Counted from the stretch's first letter, positions 26,397 to 34,623 are shown. The stretch is 64,000 nt of DNA from CAWDZK01 sp963807005 (GCA_963807005.1 CAWDZK010000002.1:62001-126000); one strand, 5' to 3'. Translations and numbers: made by a program. The notes: generated from the sequence alone by a model not told the origin.

Positions 26397-27974
26397 TCAG
26401 ACGGTACGGCGGTCGCTTCGATCATCGGCAGCGAACCTGTGACCGGCCTGTGAGCCGGCTGGTAGTTCGGCTTCCGTCGTGGCGCCGCCGCCGTGCTGCG
26501 GCAGCTCGACGAGGAAACGGCTCCCCGCCCCGGGTGCGGACTGCACGCCGACCCGCCCGCCGTGCGCGGCCACCAGCGCGGCGACGATGGACAGGCCCAG
26601 GCCGCTGCCCCCGGCCGCGCGGGTGCGGGACGGGTCGGCCCGGTAGAAGCGCTCGAACACCTGCGCCCGGTCCTCCTCCGACAGCCCCGGCCCACGGTCG
26701 GCCACCGCGAGCAGCACCCGGTCCGGCCCGTCGTCGGCCGCGGGCGTGACCTCCAGCGACACCGACACCGGGGTACCGGTCGGAGTGTGGGTGAGCGCGT
26801 TCGAGACCAGGTTGGTCACGATCTGCCGCAGCCGGCTCTCGTCGCCCAGGACGACGGGCGCACCGGCGCCGACCTCCAGCTCGATGGCACGGTCCGGCGC
26901 CAGCACCCGCGCGTCGTGGACCGCGTCGCTGACGACGTCGAGCAGGTCCACCGGCTCCTGGGCCAGGGGCCGTTGCTGGTCCAGCCGGGCGAGCAGCAGC
27001 AGGTCCTCGACGAGCAGGCCCATCCGGGCGGCCTCCTGCTCGACCCGGCCCATCACCCGGTCGAGGTTCGTCCGGGCCTGCCACGGCGCCCTGCCGGTAC
27101 AGCTCGGCGAAGCCCCGGATCGAGGTCAGCGGCGTGCGCAGCTCGTGGCTGGCGTCGGCGACGAACCGCCGCATCCGCGCCTCCGAGGCCAGCGCCGAGC
27201 TCTCCGACGCCTCGCGGGCGCGGAACGCCTGCTCGATCTGGCCGAGCATGCCGTTGAACGCCAGCGAGAGGCGGCCGACCTCGGTCCGGGGGTCGCTCTC
27301 GGGCACCCGCCGGGTCAGGTCACCGGCCGCGATCTCGGCAGCCGTGGCCTCGACCTCGCGCAGCGGCCGCAGCGAGCTGCGCACGACGACGTACGCGAGT
27401 CCGCCGAGCAGCGCGAGCACCACACCACCGACGAGCAGCTCGGCCAGCACCAGCCGGCCGGTCGTGTCCTCGACGTCGCCGAGGGAGATCGCCCGGACCT
27501 TCAGCGCGGCGACGGGCTGTCCGCTCGTCGCCTGCCTGGGCGACGGTGGGCCGCACGATGACCCGCCACTCGTGCCCGGACCCGACGACCGGGACGGTGA
27601 ACGGTGCCGGTTCAGGCCGCGGCGATGGCGGAAGCGGAGGCTGGGGCGGGGCCGCGTCGTTCGTCGTGTACTCGTTGACCGACGCCACCCGGCCCCCGGG
27701 GAGACGCCAGCGCGTAGTACTCGTCGCGGCTGGTCTCGAAGGGGTTGTCCTCGCCGTCCGTCCGGCCCGCCGCGCAGGTCGAGTCCGCCCGGCCGCCGGC
27801 GAGCCGGGTGAGGTCCTGGTCGACCTGGTCGACGAGGTAGCCGCGCAGCTGGGTGGTGACCACGCACGCCGTCGCGGTCAGCCCGACCGCCGCGAGCAGC
27901 ACGAGGGCGACGACCAGTGTCACCCGCAGCGGGACCCGCTGCAGGAGTGCGCGCGACGAGGGGGCGGGGTTCAC
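26397..27974 (-). pseudogene. OmpR-partner sensor histidine kinase with three frameshifts
   Basis: All parts of a membrane histidine kinase are present but spread over frames. A first membrane segment (TLVVALVLLAAVGLTATACVV), an outer loop, a second segment (LVLAELLVGGVVLALLGGLAYVV) and HAMP come first. HisKA follows with VADASHELRTPLTSIRGFAELYRQG (phospho-His), then HATPase with IVTNLVSNALTHTP, VADRGPGLSEEDRAQ and GGSGLGLSIVAAL. Breaks lie at 27698-27701 (a G-run; removing one base restores SPGGRVASVNEY), about 27530-27540, and about 27073-27083. The start GTG 27974 overlaps the regulator stop. Three breaks in 650 bases mean a decayed gene or local sequence error. Confidence 0.85.
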
Positions 27975-28690
27975 CCGCGCGGCACCCGCAGGACGTACCC
28001 GACACCACGCAGGGTGTGCAGCAGCCTCGGCTCGGTCGTGTCGATCTTCCTGCGCAGGTAGGAGACGTAGGACTCGACGACGTTCGCCTCGCCACCGAAG
28101 TCGTAGTGCCAGACGTGGTCGAGGATCTGCGCCTTGGACAGCACCCGGCCGGCGTTCTGCATGAAGTACCGCAGCAGCTTGAACTCGGTCGGAGACAGCG
28201 CGACCAGCTCGCCCGCCTTCCACACCTCGTGCGTGTCGTCGTCGAGCTCGAGGTCGGCGAACACCAGGCGAGCCTGCTCGTCGCCGCCCGCGGCCGCACC
28301 GGACGTCCGGCGCAGCACAGCACGGATCCGGGCGACGATCTCCTCCAGCGAGAACGGCTTGGTGACGTAGTCGTCGCCGCCGACGGTGAGGCCGGTGACC
28401 TTGTCCTCGGTGGCGTCCCGCGCGGTGAGGAAGAGCACCGGCGCCGTGGTGCCTTCGCCGCGCATCCGGCGGACGACGGAGAAGCCGTCCATGTCCGGCA
28501 TCATCACGTCGAGCACCACCAGGTCCGGCCGGAGCCGCCGCGCCTCGGCCAGCGCCTCGCGGCCGTTGGTCGCGGTGGTCACGTCGAAGCCGGCGAAGCG
28601 CAGGCTGGTGGCCAGCAGCTCGAGGATGTTCGGCTCGTCGTCGACCACCAGCAGCCGGGCCTCCGGCGTGCGGTCGCGGTCTGCAGTCAC
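27971..28690 (-). CDS. OmpR/PhoB-type response regulator
   Basis: 239 residues. Receiver domain with RLLVVDDEPNILELL, phospho-acceptor Asp61 in LVVLDVMMPDMDG, a conserved Thr in VLFLTARD and Lys in DDYVTKPFSLEE. It is followed by a winged-helix DNA-binding domain (ALSPTEFKLLRYFMQNAGRVLSKAQI, VVESYVSYLRRKID, LRGVGYVLR) like MprA/TcrA. GTG 28690 is chosen because GAGGGA lies about 8 bases upstream; ATG 28720 adds ten residues and has no visible site. The stop overlaps the start of the kinase gene (GTGA). Confidence 0.93.
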   Translation of the reverse strand: MTADRDRTPEARLLVVDDEPNILELLATSLRFAGFDVTTATNGREALAEARRLRPDLVVLDVMMPDMDGFSVVRRMRGEGTTAPVLFLTARDATEDKVTGLTVGGDDYVTKPFSLEEIVARIRAVLRRTSGAAAGGDEQARLVFADLELDDDTHEVWKAGELVALSPTEFKLLRYFMQNAGRVLSKAQILDHVWHYDFGGEANVVESYVSYLRRKIDTTEPRLLHTLRGVGYVLRVPRG

Positions 28691-28862
28691 GGATCGTCCC
28701 TCGGTCGTCGTCGCGCTCATGGGGGGATCGTCGGCGAACGGACTGGTGAGCACCTGGGCACTTCCTGTGCGGTCGCTGTGAGCTGACCTCTCGAGCCTAC
28801 GACGGCGGGGGTGAGCTCCCGGGGCCGTCGTTGTGTCCAGGGTCCTGGGCACCCTGCCGGAC

Positions 28863-29132
28863 ATGACCCACGACCCTGTCCTCGCCCTTGTCCGCAGCCA
28901 GCTCGACGCCGTCCCGGCCGGCGCGGGCCACGACGCGCTCGCCGACGTGCAGCGGCACCCCGCGGTCCTCGTCGACACCGTGCTGCAGCTGGCCGAGCTC
29001 TGTGCGGCGTTGGCGGAGGCAGCCGCCGACCGGCTCGGCCGCCCGCCGGCCGAGGTCGTCGAGACCTACCGTGGGCTGCTGCGGATGGTCGCCGACGAGC
29101 GTCCTCCGCTGCGTCTGCTCGGCGCCTCGTGA
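28863..29132 (+). CDS. Small hypothetical helical protein
   Basis: 89 residues from ATG 28863 (GTG 28833 would add ten). Mostly helical: DPVLALVRSQLDAVPA, VLVDTVLQLAELCAALAEAAADRLG and ETYRGLLRMVADERPP. No recognised domain, membrane segment or signal. Codon use matches its neighbours, which is the main reason to accept it. Divergent from the response regulator. Confidence 0.55.
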   Translation: MTHDPVLALVRSQLDAVPAGAGHDALADVQRHPAVLVDTVLQLAELCAALAEAAADRLGRPPAEVVETYRGLLRMVADERPPLRLLGAS

Positions 29133-29202
29133 CGCGCCCCGACCATCTCTGCGTCATGCCGACCCGTCGTCGACGCGGGCCGGAGCCGCCGGGACCGACC
29201 TC

Positions 29203-29841
29203 TCAGTCGTCGTCGTCGACGGTGAGGTCGGCCGCGAGGGTGCAGAGGTCGAGGTCGATACCGGGGTGCGGTCCGACGATCTGGACGAACTCGAACCTGA
29301 GGCTGGTGCCACCGGGCTGCGAGTCGCCCAGCGTGTCGAACAGGTTCTCCGAGACCAACCGGCCTACGTCCTTGACGACCAGGTGTCCGTCGTCGTCGGT
29401 CACCGTGAGCGGGTTCCCGGTCTCGACCGCACGGAACAGGTACACCGGACCGACGATCCCTTCCGGCGGCACCAGCTCGGGCGGGACCTGGTCGGTCGGC
29501 ACGAACGTCGCCTTGACCTCGCGGAAGTAGCCGTGCCCGGAGACGACGAACCGCTCGCGGGTGTCGAGGTTCTTCCACACCTCGCGATACCAGTAGCGGT
29601 TCCGGCTCAGGAAGGCCTGACCGTTCGACCCCGCGACGTTGAGGTTGGCGTACACGCCGTGGGTCCGCCCCGTCACGATCATGTTCAGCCCGTCGCACTC
29701 GGGGTCGAAGGAGTAGGTGTCGTCGTAGCGAGTGGGTGGGTCGAAGTAGTCCGGCGCGCCCGCCTGTGCGGGCAGCGCGACAGCAACCAGGCCGAGCGAC
29801 AGAAGTGCGGTGACCAGGAACGTACGGCGGAGCGCTCGCAT
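29203..29841 (-). CDS. Secreted protein of unknown function
   Basis: 212 residues. A clean signal peptide (RTFLVTALLSLGLVAVALPAQA) with cleavage after AQA. The mature part is acidic and beta-rich: YWYREVWKNLDTRERFVVSGHGYFREVKATFVP, VYLFRAVETGNPLTVTDDDGHLVVKD and GTSLRFEFVQIVGPHPGIDLDLCTL. It has two cysteines that could form a disulphide. I know similar small exported proteins in actinomycetes but no function. It precedes the flavinylation operon on the same strand only by position; the 97 bases between show no link. Confidence 0.72.
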   Translation of the reverse strand: MRALRRTFLVTALLSLGLVAVALPAQAGAPDYFDPPTRYDDTYSFDPECDGLNMIVTGRTHGVYANLNVAGSNGQAFLSRNRYWYREVWKNLDTRERFVVSGHGYFREVKATFVPTDQVPPELVPPEGIVGPVYLFRAVETGNPLTVTDDDGHLVVKDVGRLVSENLFDTLGDSQPGGTSLRFEFVQIVGPHPGIDLDLCTLAADLTVDDDD

Positions 29842-29938
29842 GAGATCCCCCTGCTGGGCCGGGCGGCGCGGTGCACGACGCCCGGACTGTGAGCCGGTCG
29901 GGGAGATCTGTCAACGGCGCGAGCGGCGCTCTGGACCG

Positions 29939-30766
29939 TTACGCGGTGCTAGGAGCGAAAAGTGGCGCGGCCGCAGTGAGGCCGGTCGTCATGCGGACCT
30001 GGTCCCGGCCCACCACGAACGCCTCGTAGCCGACGACACCCTCGACCAGGTCCAGGCCGTCGCGACCGAGCACGAACGCGGCGGTGGCGAGCACGTCGGC
30101 CCACATCAGCGACGGGCCGACGACCGTCACCGACAGCACGGCGTCCGGTGCCGAGCCGGTCCGCGGGTCGACGATGTGCGTCCCACGGTGGGCGGTGCCC
30201 GAGGTCGCGACACCCCCGCTGGTCACCGGCAGCACGGCGAGGACGTGCAGCGGGTCGCGCGGGTCCTCGATGCCCACCCGCCACGGCTGCGGGTCCGCGC
30301 CGGGTCGGACGGCGATGTCGCCGCCGGCGTTGACCGTGACGTCGCAGGCCATCCCCGCCGACAGGTGCTGGGCGGCCCGTTCCACGGCCCAGCCCTTGAC
30401 CAGCCCCGTGGGGTCGAACCGGCGCCGGCCGTCGGCGTCGGGCCGCCAGGCGTCGAAGGCGCCACCGGTGAGGCTGCGTGCGGTCTCGCACAGCTCGACC
30501 ACCTCCGCCATGAGCGGGTGCGCCCGGTCCACAGTCAGCTCGCCGCGGTCCACCTGGCTGACGTCGCTGTCCGGGAGGTAGGGCGAGAAGACCACGTCGA
30601 TGGCCCGCAGCTCGTCGTACCCGGCCTGCACCCGGGACTCGGCCGCGGCCGAGCGCACGCCGGCACCGCGCAGGTGGATGCTCACCGGCATGCCCATCAC
30701 GTGTTCGACGAAGGCCCGCCGCGGCGCCGGGGCCGCGACGGTGGGCGCCACCGCGGTCGCGTTCAC
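29939..30766 (-). CDS. apbE: FAD:protein FMN transferase
   Basis: Transfers FMN from FAD to a Ser/Thr in an FMN_bind domain outside the membrane. 275 residues with FVEHVMGMPVSIHLRG, LPDSDVSQVDRGE, PTGLVKGWAVERAAQHL, VTVNAGGDIAVRPG, GVATSGTAHRGTHIVDPRTG and MWADVLATAAFVLG, the ApbE blocks in order. No clear signal peptide or lipobox, so it may act on the inner face or use an unrecognised export route. GTG 30766 overlaps the stop of the FMN_bind gene (GTGA), which gives substrate and enzyme in one operon. Confidence 0.92.
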   Translation of the reverse strand: MNATAVAPTVAAPAPRRAFVEHVMGMPVSIHLRGAGVRSAAAESRVQAGYDELRAIDVVFSPYLPDSDVSQVDRGELTVDRAHPLMAEVVELCETARSLTGGAFDAWRPDADGRRRFDPTGLVKGWAVERAAQHLSAGMACDVTVNAGGDIAVRPGADPQPWRVGIEDPRDPLHVLAVLPVTSGGVATSGTAHRGTHIVDPRTGSAPDAVLSVTVVGPSLMWADVLATAAFVLGRDGLDLVEGVVGYEAFVVGRDQVRMTTGLTAAAPLFAPSTA

Positions 30767-31251
30767 AGGTTCGCCCGGTCGAGGGCCGACTGCAGCGACT
30801 GCACGTAGCCGTCGCTGGTGTAGGTGGCACCGCTGACGTGGTCGATCTGTGCGCTCTGGGCGGCCAGCGCCTCTTCGGCGAGCACGGGCAGGGCGTAGGA
30901 GCTGATCTGCTGGTCGCGCCCGTTGCTGTTGGGGTACTGGACGGCGGTGACGTCGGTGATCCTGCCGGCCGAGACGGTGATCCGGACCTGGACCGGGCCC
31001 CACCGGGTCTGGACGGTGTCGCCGGTCACCGTGCTCGTCGCGCCCGAGGATCCCGCCGAGCTCGAGCCGGCGGAGCTGCCCGCCGAGCCGGTGCCGCCGC
31101 TGGTGGCACCACCGCTGCCGGACGAGGTCGAGGTCCCGGTGCCGATGGGGGCCGCCACCGTGGTGCCCGCTCCCCCCAGGGAGGTGTGGTAGCTGAACAG
31201 CATGATCAGCCCGGAGATCGTGCCCGCGACGGCCACCACGATCTTGCGCAC
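30763..31251 (-). CDS. FMN-binding domain protein, probable ApbE substrate
   Basis: 162 residues. An N-terminal membrane anchor (KIVVAVAGTISGLIMLFSYHTSL) is followed by a 40-residue Gly/Ser/Thr linker and one FMN_bind domain: GDTVQTRWGPVQVRITVSAGRITDV, QQISSYALPVLAEEALAAQS, then IDHVSGATYTSDGYVQSLQSAL. SGAT is the flavinylation motif, with Thr143 the expected FMN attachment residue. The covalently bound FMN would pass electrons outside the membrane. GTG 31251 has AAGGAG seven bases upstream. Confidence 0.92.
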   Translation of the reverse strand: MRKIVVAVAGTISGLIMLFSYHTSLGGAGTTVAAPIGTGTSTSSGSGGATSGGTGSAGSSAGSSSAGSSGATSTVTGDTVQTRWGPVQVRITVSAGRITDVTAVQYPNSNGRDQQISSYALPVLAEEALAAQSAQIDHVSGATYTSDGYVQSLQSALDRANL

Positions 31252-31280
31252 GACGTGCTCCTTCCGGTTGCCCGGCTCGG

Positions 31281-32693
31281 TCAGTAGGTGAAGCGCTCGA
31301 GGTGCACCTGGTCGTCCGGTACGCCGGCCGCGGCCAGGGCCGCGAGCGCTGCGTCGGTCCAGGCCTCCGGCCCGCAGACGAAGACGTCGTGGTCGGCGAT
31401 GTCGGGCACCAGGTGGCGCAGGGCGGTGGCGTCGTCGACGTGTCCCCACGACTCCGGCAGCCACGACGCGTCGCCGGCCCGGGGGCCGAGCAGGTACACG
31501 ATCCGGTGCCCGTGCCGCGCCGCCAGCGCGTCCAGCTCGACGCGCAGAACCAGCTCGGACTCGTCCCGGGCCCGGTAGATCAGGGTCGCGCCGGGCGGCA
31601 TCTCCTCGAGCAGCGCGCGCAGCGGTGTGATGCCGATGCCCGCAGCCATCAGCGTGGCCGATGTGCGCGTACGGCGGTCGGCGGTGAGGGCGCCGTACGG
31701 GCCCTCGAGCAGGACCCGGGTGCCCGGCGGGATCTCGGCCAGCGACCGGCTGCCGTCGCCGAGGTCCTTGACCGTGATCCGCAGCATCGAGTGGTGCGGC
31801 CGCGCCGACAGGGAGAACGGGTGGCCACGGCTCCAGCCGGGACCGTCGAGGAACCGCCAGACGAAGAACTGCCCGGACCGCGCCGAGAGCCGGTTCAGCC
31901 GCCGGCCGGTCAGGTGCAGGCTCACCACGCCAGGCCCCTCCTCGACCACCCGGGAGACGACGACCCGGTGCCTCAGGGTCCGCACCAGCGGGACGCCGAG
32001 CCGGTATGCCAGCACCATGCCGAGCGCGAGGCCGTACAGCGTCCACCAGTAGGCCCGGGCCCACGGCGAGAACACGAAGTCGGTGCCTGTCCACAGCTGG
32101 TGCGGCAGCGCCAGGCCGACGCCGAGGTAGGCGTACAGGTGCAGCAGGTGCCAGGACTCGTACCGGAGCCGGCGGCGCGCGGCCCGTACCGAGGTCACCA
32201 CCACGAGGACGAGCAGCCCGGTCCCGGCGGTGGCGAGCAGCATGCCCGGGTAGGTCCAGACCAGCGACCACAGCTCGCCCGCCACGCCCGCCTGCGCCGT
32301 CGCGGCGTACCCGAGGGTGATGAGCACGACGTGGGCGAGCATGAGCGAGAACGAGGTGAAGCCCAGCAGCCGGTGCCACCGGGCCAGCCGGTCCTGGCCG
32401 AAGGCGCGCTCCGCGGCCGGGATCCGGGCCATCGCGAGCACCTGGACCAGCAGCAGGTCCGCCGCGACCAGACCGGTCACCCGGCCGAGCGAGGTGAGGG
32501 CGGCGCCGGTGCCACCCAGCAGGTCCTGGCCGCCGCGGTGGGCCACCCAGAGGCCGAGGACCACGGCGACCGAGAGGGCCACGACGGCCAGGACGAGGTC
32601 GCCCCCGTTGGAGCCGGGACGTGCCGGCCGTCGGCCGGTCGGTCGGAGAGCGGTGCCGGCCGACCGTGGCGGCGCCGGGAGCAGCGTGGTCAT
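31281..32693 (-). CDS. Ferric-reductase-like membrane flavoprotein
   Basis: 470 residues. About six membrane segments carry two His pairs for heme (RWHRLLGF and LMLAHVVL; YESWHLLHLYAYLG and ALPHQLW). They are followed by a cytosolic ferredoxin-reductase module with SGQFFVWRF, RGHPFSLSARP (FAD), LLEGPYGALTA, AAGIGITPLRALLEEMP (NAD(P)) and VFVCGPEAWTDAALAAL. It would move electrons from NAD(P)H across the membrane to the flavinylated FMN_bind partner encoded next. The acceptor beyond that is unknown; ferric iron or a quinone are the obvious candidates. Confidence 0.9.
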   Translation of the reverse strand: MTTLLPAPPRSAGTALRPTGRRPARPGSNGGDLVLAVVALSVAVVLGLWVAHRGGQDLLGGTGAALTSLGRVTGLVAADLLLVQVLAMARIPAAERAFGQDRLARWHRLLGFTSFSLMLAHVVLITLGYAATAQAGVAGELWSLVWTYPGMLLATAGTGLLVLVVVTSVRAARRRLRYESWHLLHLYAYLGVGLALPHQLWTGTDFVFSPWARAYWWTLYGLALGMVLAYRLGVPLVRTLRHRVVVSRVVEEGPGVVSLHLTGRRLNRLSARSGQFFVWRFLDGPGWSRGHPFSLSARPHHSMLRITVKDLGDGSRSLAEIPPGTRVLLEGPYGALTADRRTRTSATLMAAGIGITPLRALLEEMPPGATLIYRARDESELVLRVELDALAARHGHRIVYLLGPRAGDASWLPESWGHVDDATALRHLVPDIADHDVFVCGPEAWTDAALAALAAAGVPDDQVHLERFTY

Positions 32694-32878
32694 GCTGCCT
32701 ACCGTGGCGGGTCCGGCTGGGAGATTCCTGTGCGGACGCTGCCGGTCCCCGGTCAGATCCCCGGCCCGGCCACCGCGGTTCGGACAGTGGTGGACAGGGC
32801 GGCCTCCCGGGTCGAACCTGGGGGGTGCCCTGCCGCCGTCGGCGCCGGGCGAAGTCCCCTGTGTGAGGAGCTCCTGTC

Positions 32879-33499
32879 ATGTTCGTCCGCAGCACCGTCC
32901 TCGACCTCGAGCCGGCCCGCGTCCCCGACGCGATCGACCTGGTCCGCTCCCGAGTCATCCCCCTGCTGGAGACCCTCGACGGGAGCCACGGGGCGACCAT
33001 GCTGGTGAACCGGGCGACCGGGCGCACGGTCACCAGCAGCCTGTGGGGCACCCGAGCCGCGCTCGAGGCCAGCGCTGCGCCGCTCGGGACCCTGCGCGCC
33101 GAGGTGGCGGACCTGCTGGGAGGCGCTCCCCTCGTCGAGGAGTGGGAGCTGGCCGAGCTCTACCGCACCCGTCGGCCGGAGGCCGGCTTCGCCAGCCGAT
33201 CCACCCGGGTCGAGTTCCGCCCCGCCGACGCCGAGCACCTGGTGGACGTCTTCCGGACCACCACGGCGCCCGCACTGAGCCTGATCGAGGGCTTCGCCAG
33301 CGCCGCGCTGCTGATCGACCTCGAGCACGGGAAGGGTGTCACCCTGGTCACGTTCGCCGACCGGGTGTCGCTCGAGGACAGCCGCCGGGCAGCGGCGGAG
33401 ATCCGGCGGACCACCGTGGAGAAGGCGCACGCCCGGGCCACCGAGGTGGTCGAGGCCGACCTCGTCGTCGTCGAGATGCACCTCCCCGACCAGGCCTAG
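32879..33499 (+). CDS. Protein with two ABM-like (dimeric alpha/beta barrel) halves
   Basis: 206 residues. MFVRSTVLDLEPARVPDAIDLVRSRVIPLLETLDGSHGATMLV followed by VTSSLWGTRAALEASAAPLGTLRAEVADLL has the strand-helix-strand rhythm of antibiotic-biosynthesis-monooxygenase-like barrels. The second half (RVEFRPADAEHLVDVFRTTTAPALSLIEGFASAALLIDLEHGKGVTLVTFADR) repeats it. No active-site residues are obvious. GAGGAG stands 8 bases before ATG 32879. It diverges from the ferric-reductase gene and ends at the gene-free stretch. Confidence 0.72.
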   Translation: MFVRSTVLDLEPARVPDAIDLVRSRVIPLLETLDGSHGATMLVNRATGRTVTSSLWGTRAALEASAAPLGTLRAEVADLLGGAPLVEEWELAELYRTRRPEAGFASRSTRVEFRPADAEHLVDVFRTTTAPALSLIEGFASAALLIDLEHGKGVTLVTFADRVSLEDSRRAAAEIRRTTVEKAHARATEVVEADLVVVEMHLPDQA

Positions 33500-33532
33500 C
33501 CCGCAGCCGGCCCCCGCCCGACCGGGGTGGCC

Positions 33533-33635
33533 GACGTCCGTACCGCTCACCCGACCGCAGCCCCGGCCCTGGACTGAGCCACGCCAGCACGCCCGGGTCA
33601 CGGACGTCCGAGCCGCTCACCGGACCGCAGCCCCG
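33533..33635 (-). repeat. Two imperfect 33-bp direct repeats, 70 bp apart
   Basis: 33533-33565 and 33603-33635 agree at 30 of 33 positions, sharing the cores CCGCTCACC and GACCGCAGCCCCG. They lie between the end of the ABM-like gene and the terminator-like hairpin and are not copies of the 50-56-base hairpin unit further right. Confidence 0.7.
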
Positions 33636-33681
33636 ACACCCGCCGGGTGGAGGGATGCGCGCGTCTGCCCGGACACGACGA

Positions 33682-33712
33682 AGGCCCCTCCACGCATGAG
33701 TTGGAGGGGCCT
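33682..33712 (-). terminator. Perfect 11-bp hairpin ending the hairpin-array region
   Basis: AGGCCCCTCCA (33682-33692) pairs perfectly with 33702-33712. Read on the minus strand it is followed by TTCGTCGT, mildly U-rich; on the plus strand by CGCCGG. It therefore suits a minus-strand transcript better, though it may serve the ABM-like gene too. Confidence 0.55.
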
Positions 33713-33783
33713 CGCCGGTCCTGCGTGCCCGCGACTGCCGAAGCTGCCGCCGGCCTCGCCGGACTGCTCCGCTCGCACGTGCC

Positions 33784-34278
33784 CCGATCGCTCGGTGCCC
33801 GCCGTCGCGGAACAGGTGCCCCTCGTGGCCTGCGGTTCCGATCGCTCGGCTCCGCCACCTGCGTGGAGCGGTGCCCTCGGTGGGTGACCGGTCCCGATCG
33901 CTCGGGCCCGGCACCTCCGTGGAGCTGCCCCACGTGGTCACCGGTCCCGATCGCTCGGGCCCGGCACCTGCGTGGGACGTGCACCCTGTGGCCCGCCGGT
34001 CCCGATCGCTCGGGTCCAGCACCTGCACGGTGCGGGTGCCCCGCGTGGCCTCCGGTCCCGATCGCTCGGGTCCGACTCCTCCGCGGAGCCCACTCCTCGT
34101 GGTCGCCCGGTCCTGATCGCTCAGGTCCAGACCCTGCGTGAAGCGGTGTCCCGCCGACCCTGCCGCGATCACTCGCGGCCCGCCAGCGCGGGACTGCCCC
34201 GCCTCGCCGCGCCCTGATCGCTCAGGGCGTGTCGTCGCGGGACGGGTGACCGGGGCGGTCCAGGCGATCGCTCGCCTG
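33784..34278 (-). repeat. Ten-unit degenerate hairpin array, period 49-56 bases
   Basis: Hairpins at 33784-33795, 33838-33849, 33893-33906, 33946-33959, 34001-34014, 34057-34070, 34112-34125, 34162-34179, 34211-34228 and 34261-34278. The invariant centre on the plus strand is GATCRCTC. The stem next to it is CCC/GGG in four, CC/GG in two, CCT/AGG, GCCGC/GCGGC, GCCCT/AGGGC and CAGGC/GCCTG in the rest, every change being matched on the other side. Centre spacings are 54, 56, 53, 55, 56, 55, 52, 49 and 50. Units 2-7 also share a linker word of type CACCTGCGTGG. Confidence 0.88.
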
Positions 34279-34460
34279 TCCATACCTCGGAACCCATCTC
34301 CGGTACCCGTGAACCCGAGGCAACCGGCGGTCTCCCGCTGCCTGCCTCGCCCAGGAGGTCGCCCTCCCGGCCGGTCCCCGTTCCCGGTGACAAGGAGATG
34401 TCTAGTAGCCGTCGGGCAAGCGCGACAAGGGGTTTCCGGCGGCAATTTCGGCGTTCTGCA

Positions 34461-34546
34461 GCGTCCACAGGACGGTCCACAGGTGCGGGTCAGGTTGTCC
34501 CCCGACTCCTGCGGTTGTCCACCGCTCGTCCACCGTTCCATCCACA
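34461..34546 (+). other. Cluster of six DnaA-box-like words
   Basis: TTGTCCACC at 34515 (8 of 9 to the actinobacterial box TTGTCCACA) and five at 7 of 9: 34461 GCGTCCACA, 34473 CGGTCCACA, 34495 TTGTCCCCC, 34526 TCGTCCACC and 34538 CCATCCACA, all on one strand within 86 bases. No dnaA, dnaN, parAB or AT-rich unwinding region is nearby, so it is not the replication origin. It could be a DnaA titration or regulatory site or a repeat of another protein. Confidence 0.5.
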
Positions 34547-34623
34547 GGGGCCGAGCCGAACGTCCAGCATCCGGACGGTCCGACCGGGCCCGCGGACCGC
34601 CGCACGGCCGCTGCTTCCGCCGG

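Larger units (their letters stand above)
33680..34400 (-). ncRNA. Candidate structured RNA built from ten GNRA-capped hairpins
   Basis: Between the converging ABM-like and DUF5522 genes there is no plausible protein. On the minus strand the region reads as ten hairpins whose loops are GCGA (nine) or GUGA (one), all GNRA, closed by GA/UC and stems that vary but still pair. Five of the first seven read carry an extra CCGG-like helix after a single purine mismatch, with U-G wobbles or swapped pairs in place of lost ones. Linkers hold a second small hairpin (GCAC/GUGC or CUCC/GGAG). A possible start lies near 34400: TTGTCG and TAGACA, 18 bases apart, a weak promoter. The 33682-33712 hairpin would end the transcript. 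Existence as RNA is inference; the repeats are seen. Confidence 0.5.

Noticed and set aside
32804..32832. tRNA T-arm-like sequence (CCCGGGTCGAACCTGGG)
   Set aside because: The loop lacks TTCRA, and no acceptor, D or anticodon arm can be drawn around it; it lies in the divergent promoter region at 32694-32878.
33784..34278. CRISPR array
   Set aside because: The repeats are degenerate and covary, the spacers resemble each other, and no cas gene is present.
34461..34546. Chromosomal replication origin
   Set aside because: No dnaA, dnaN, rpmH or parAB genes nearby and no AT-rich unwinding element; the boxes are only 7-8 of 9 matches.
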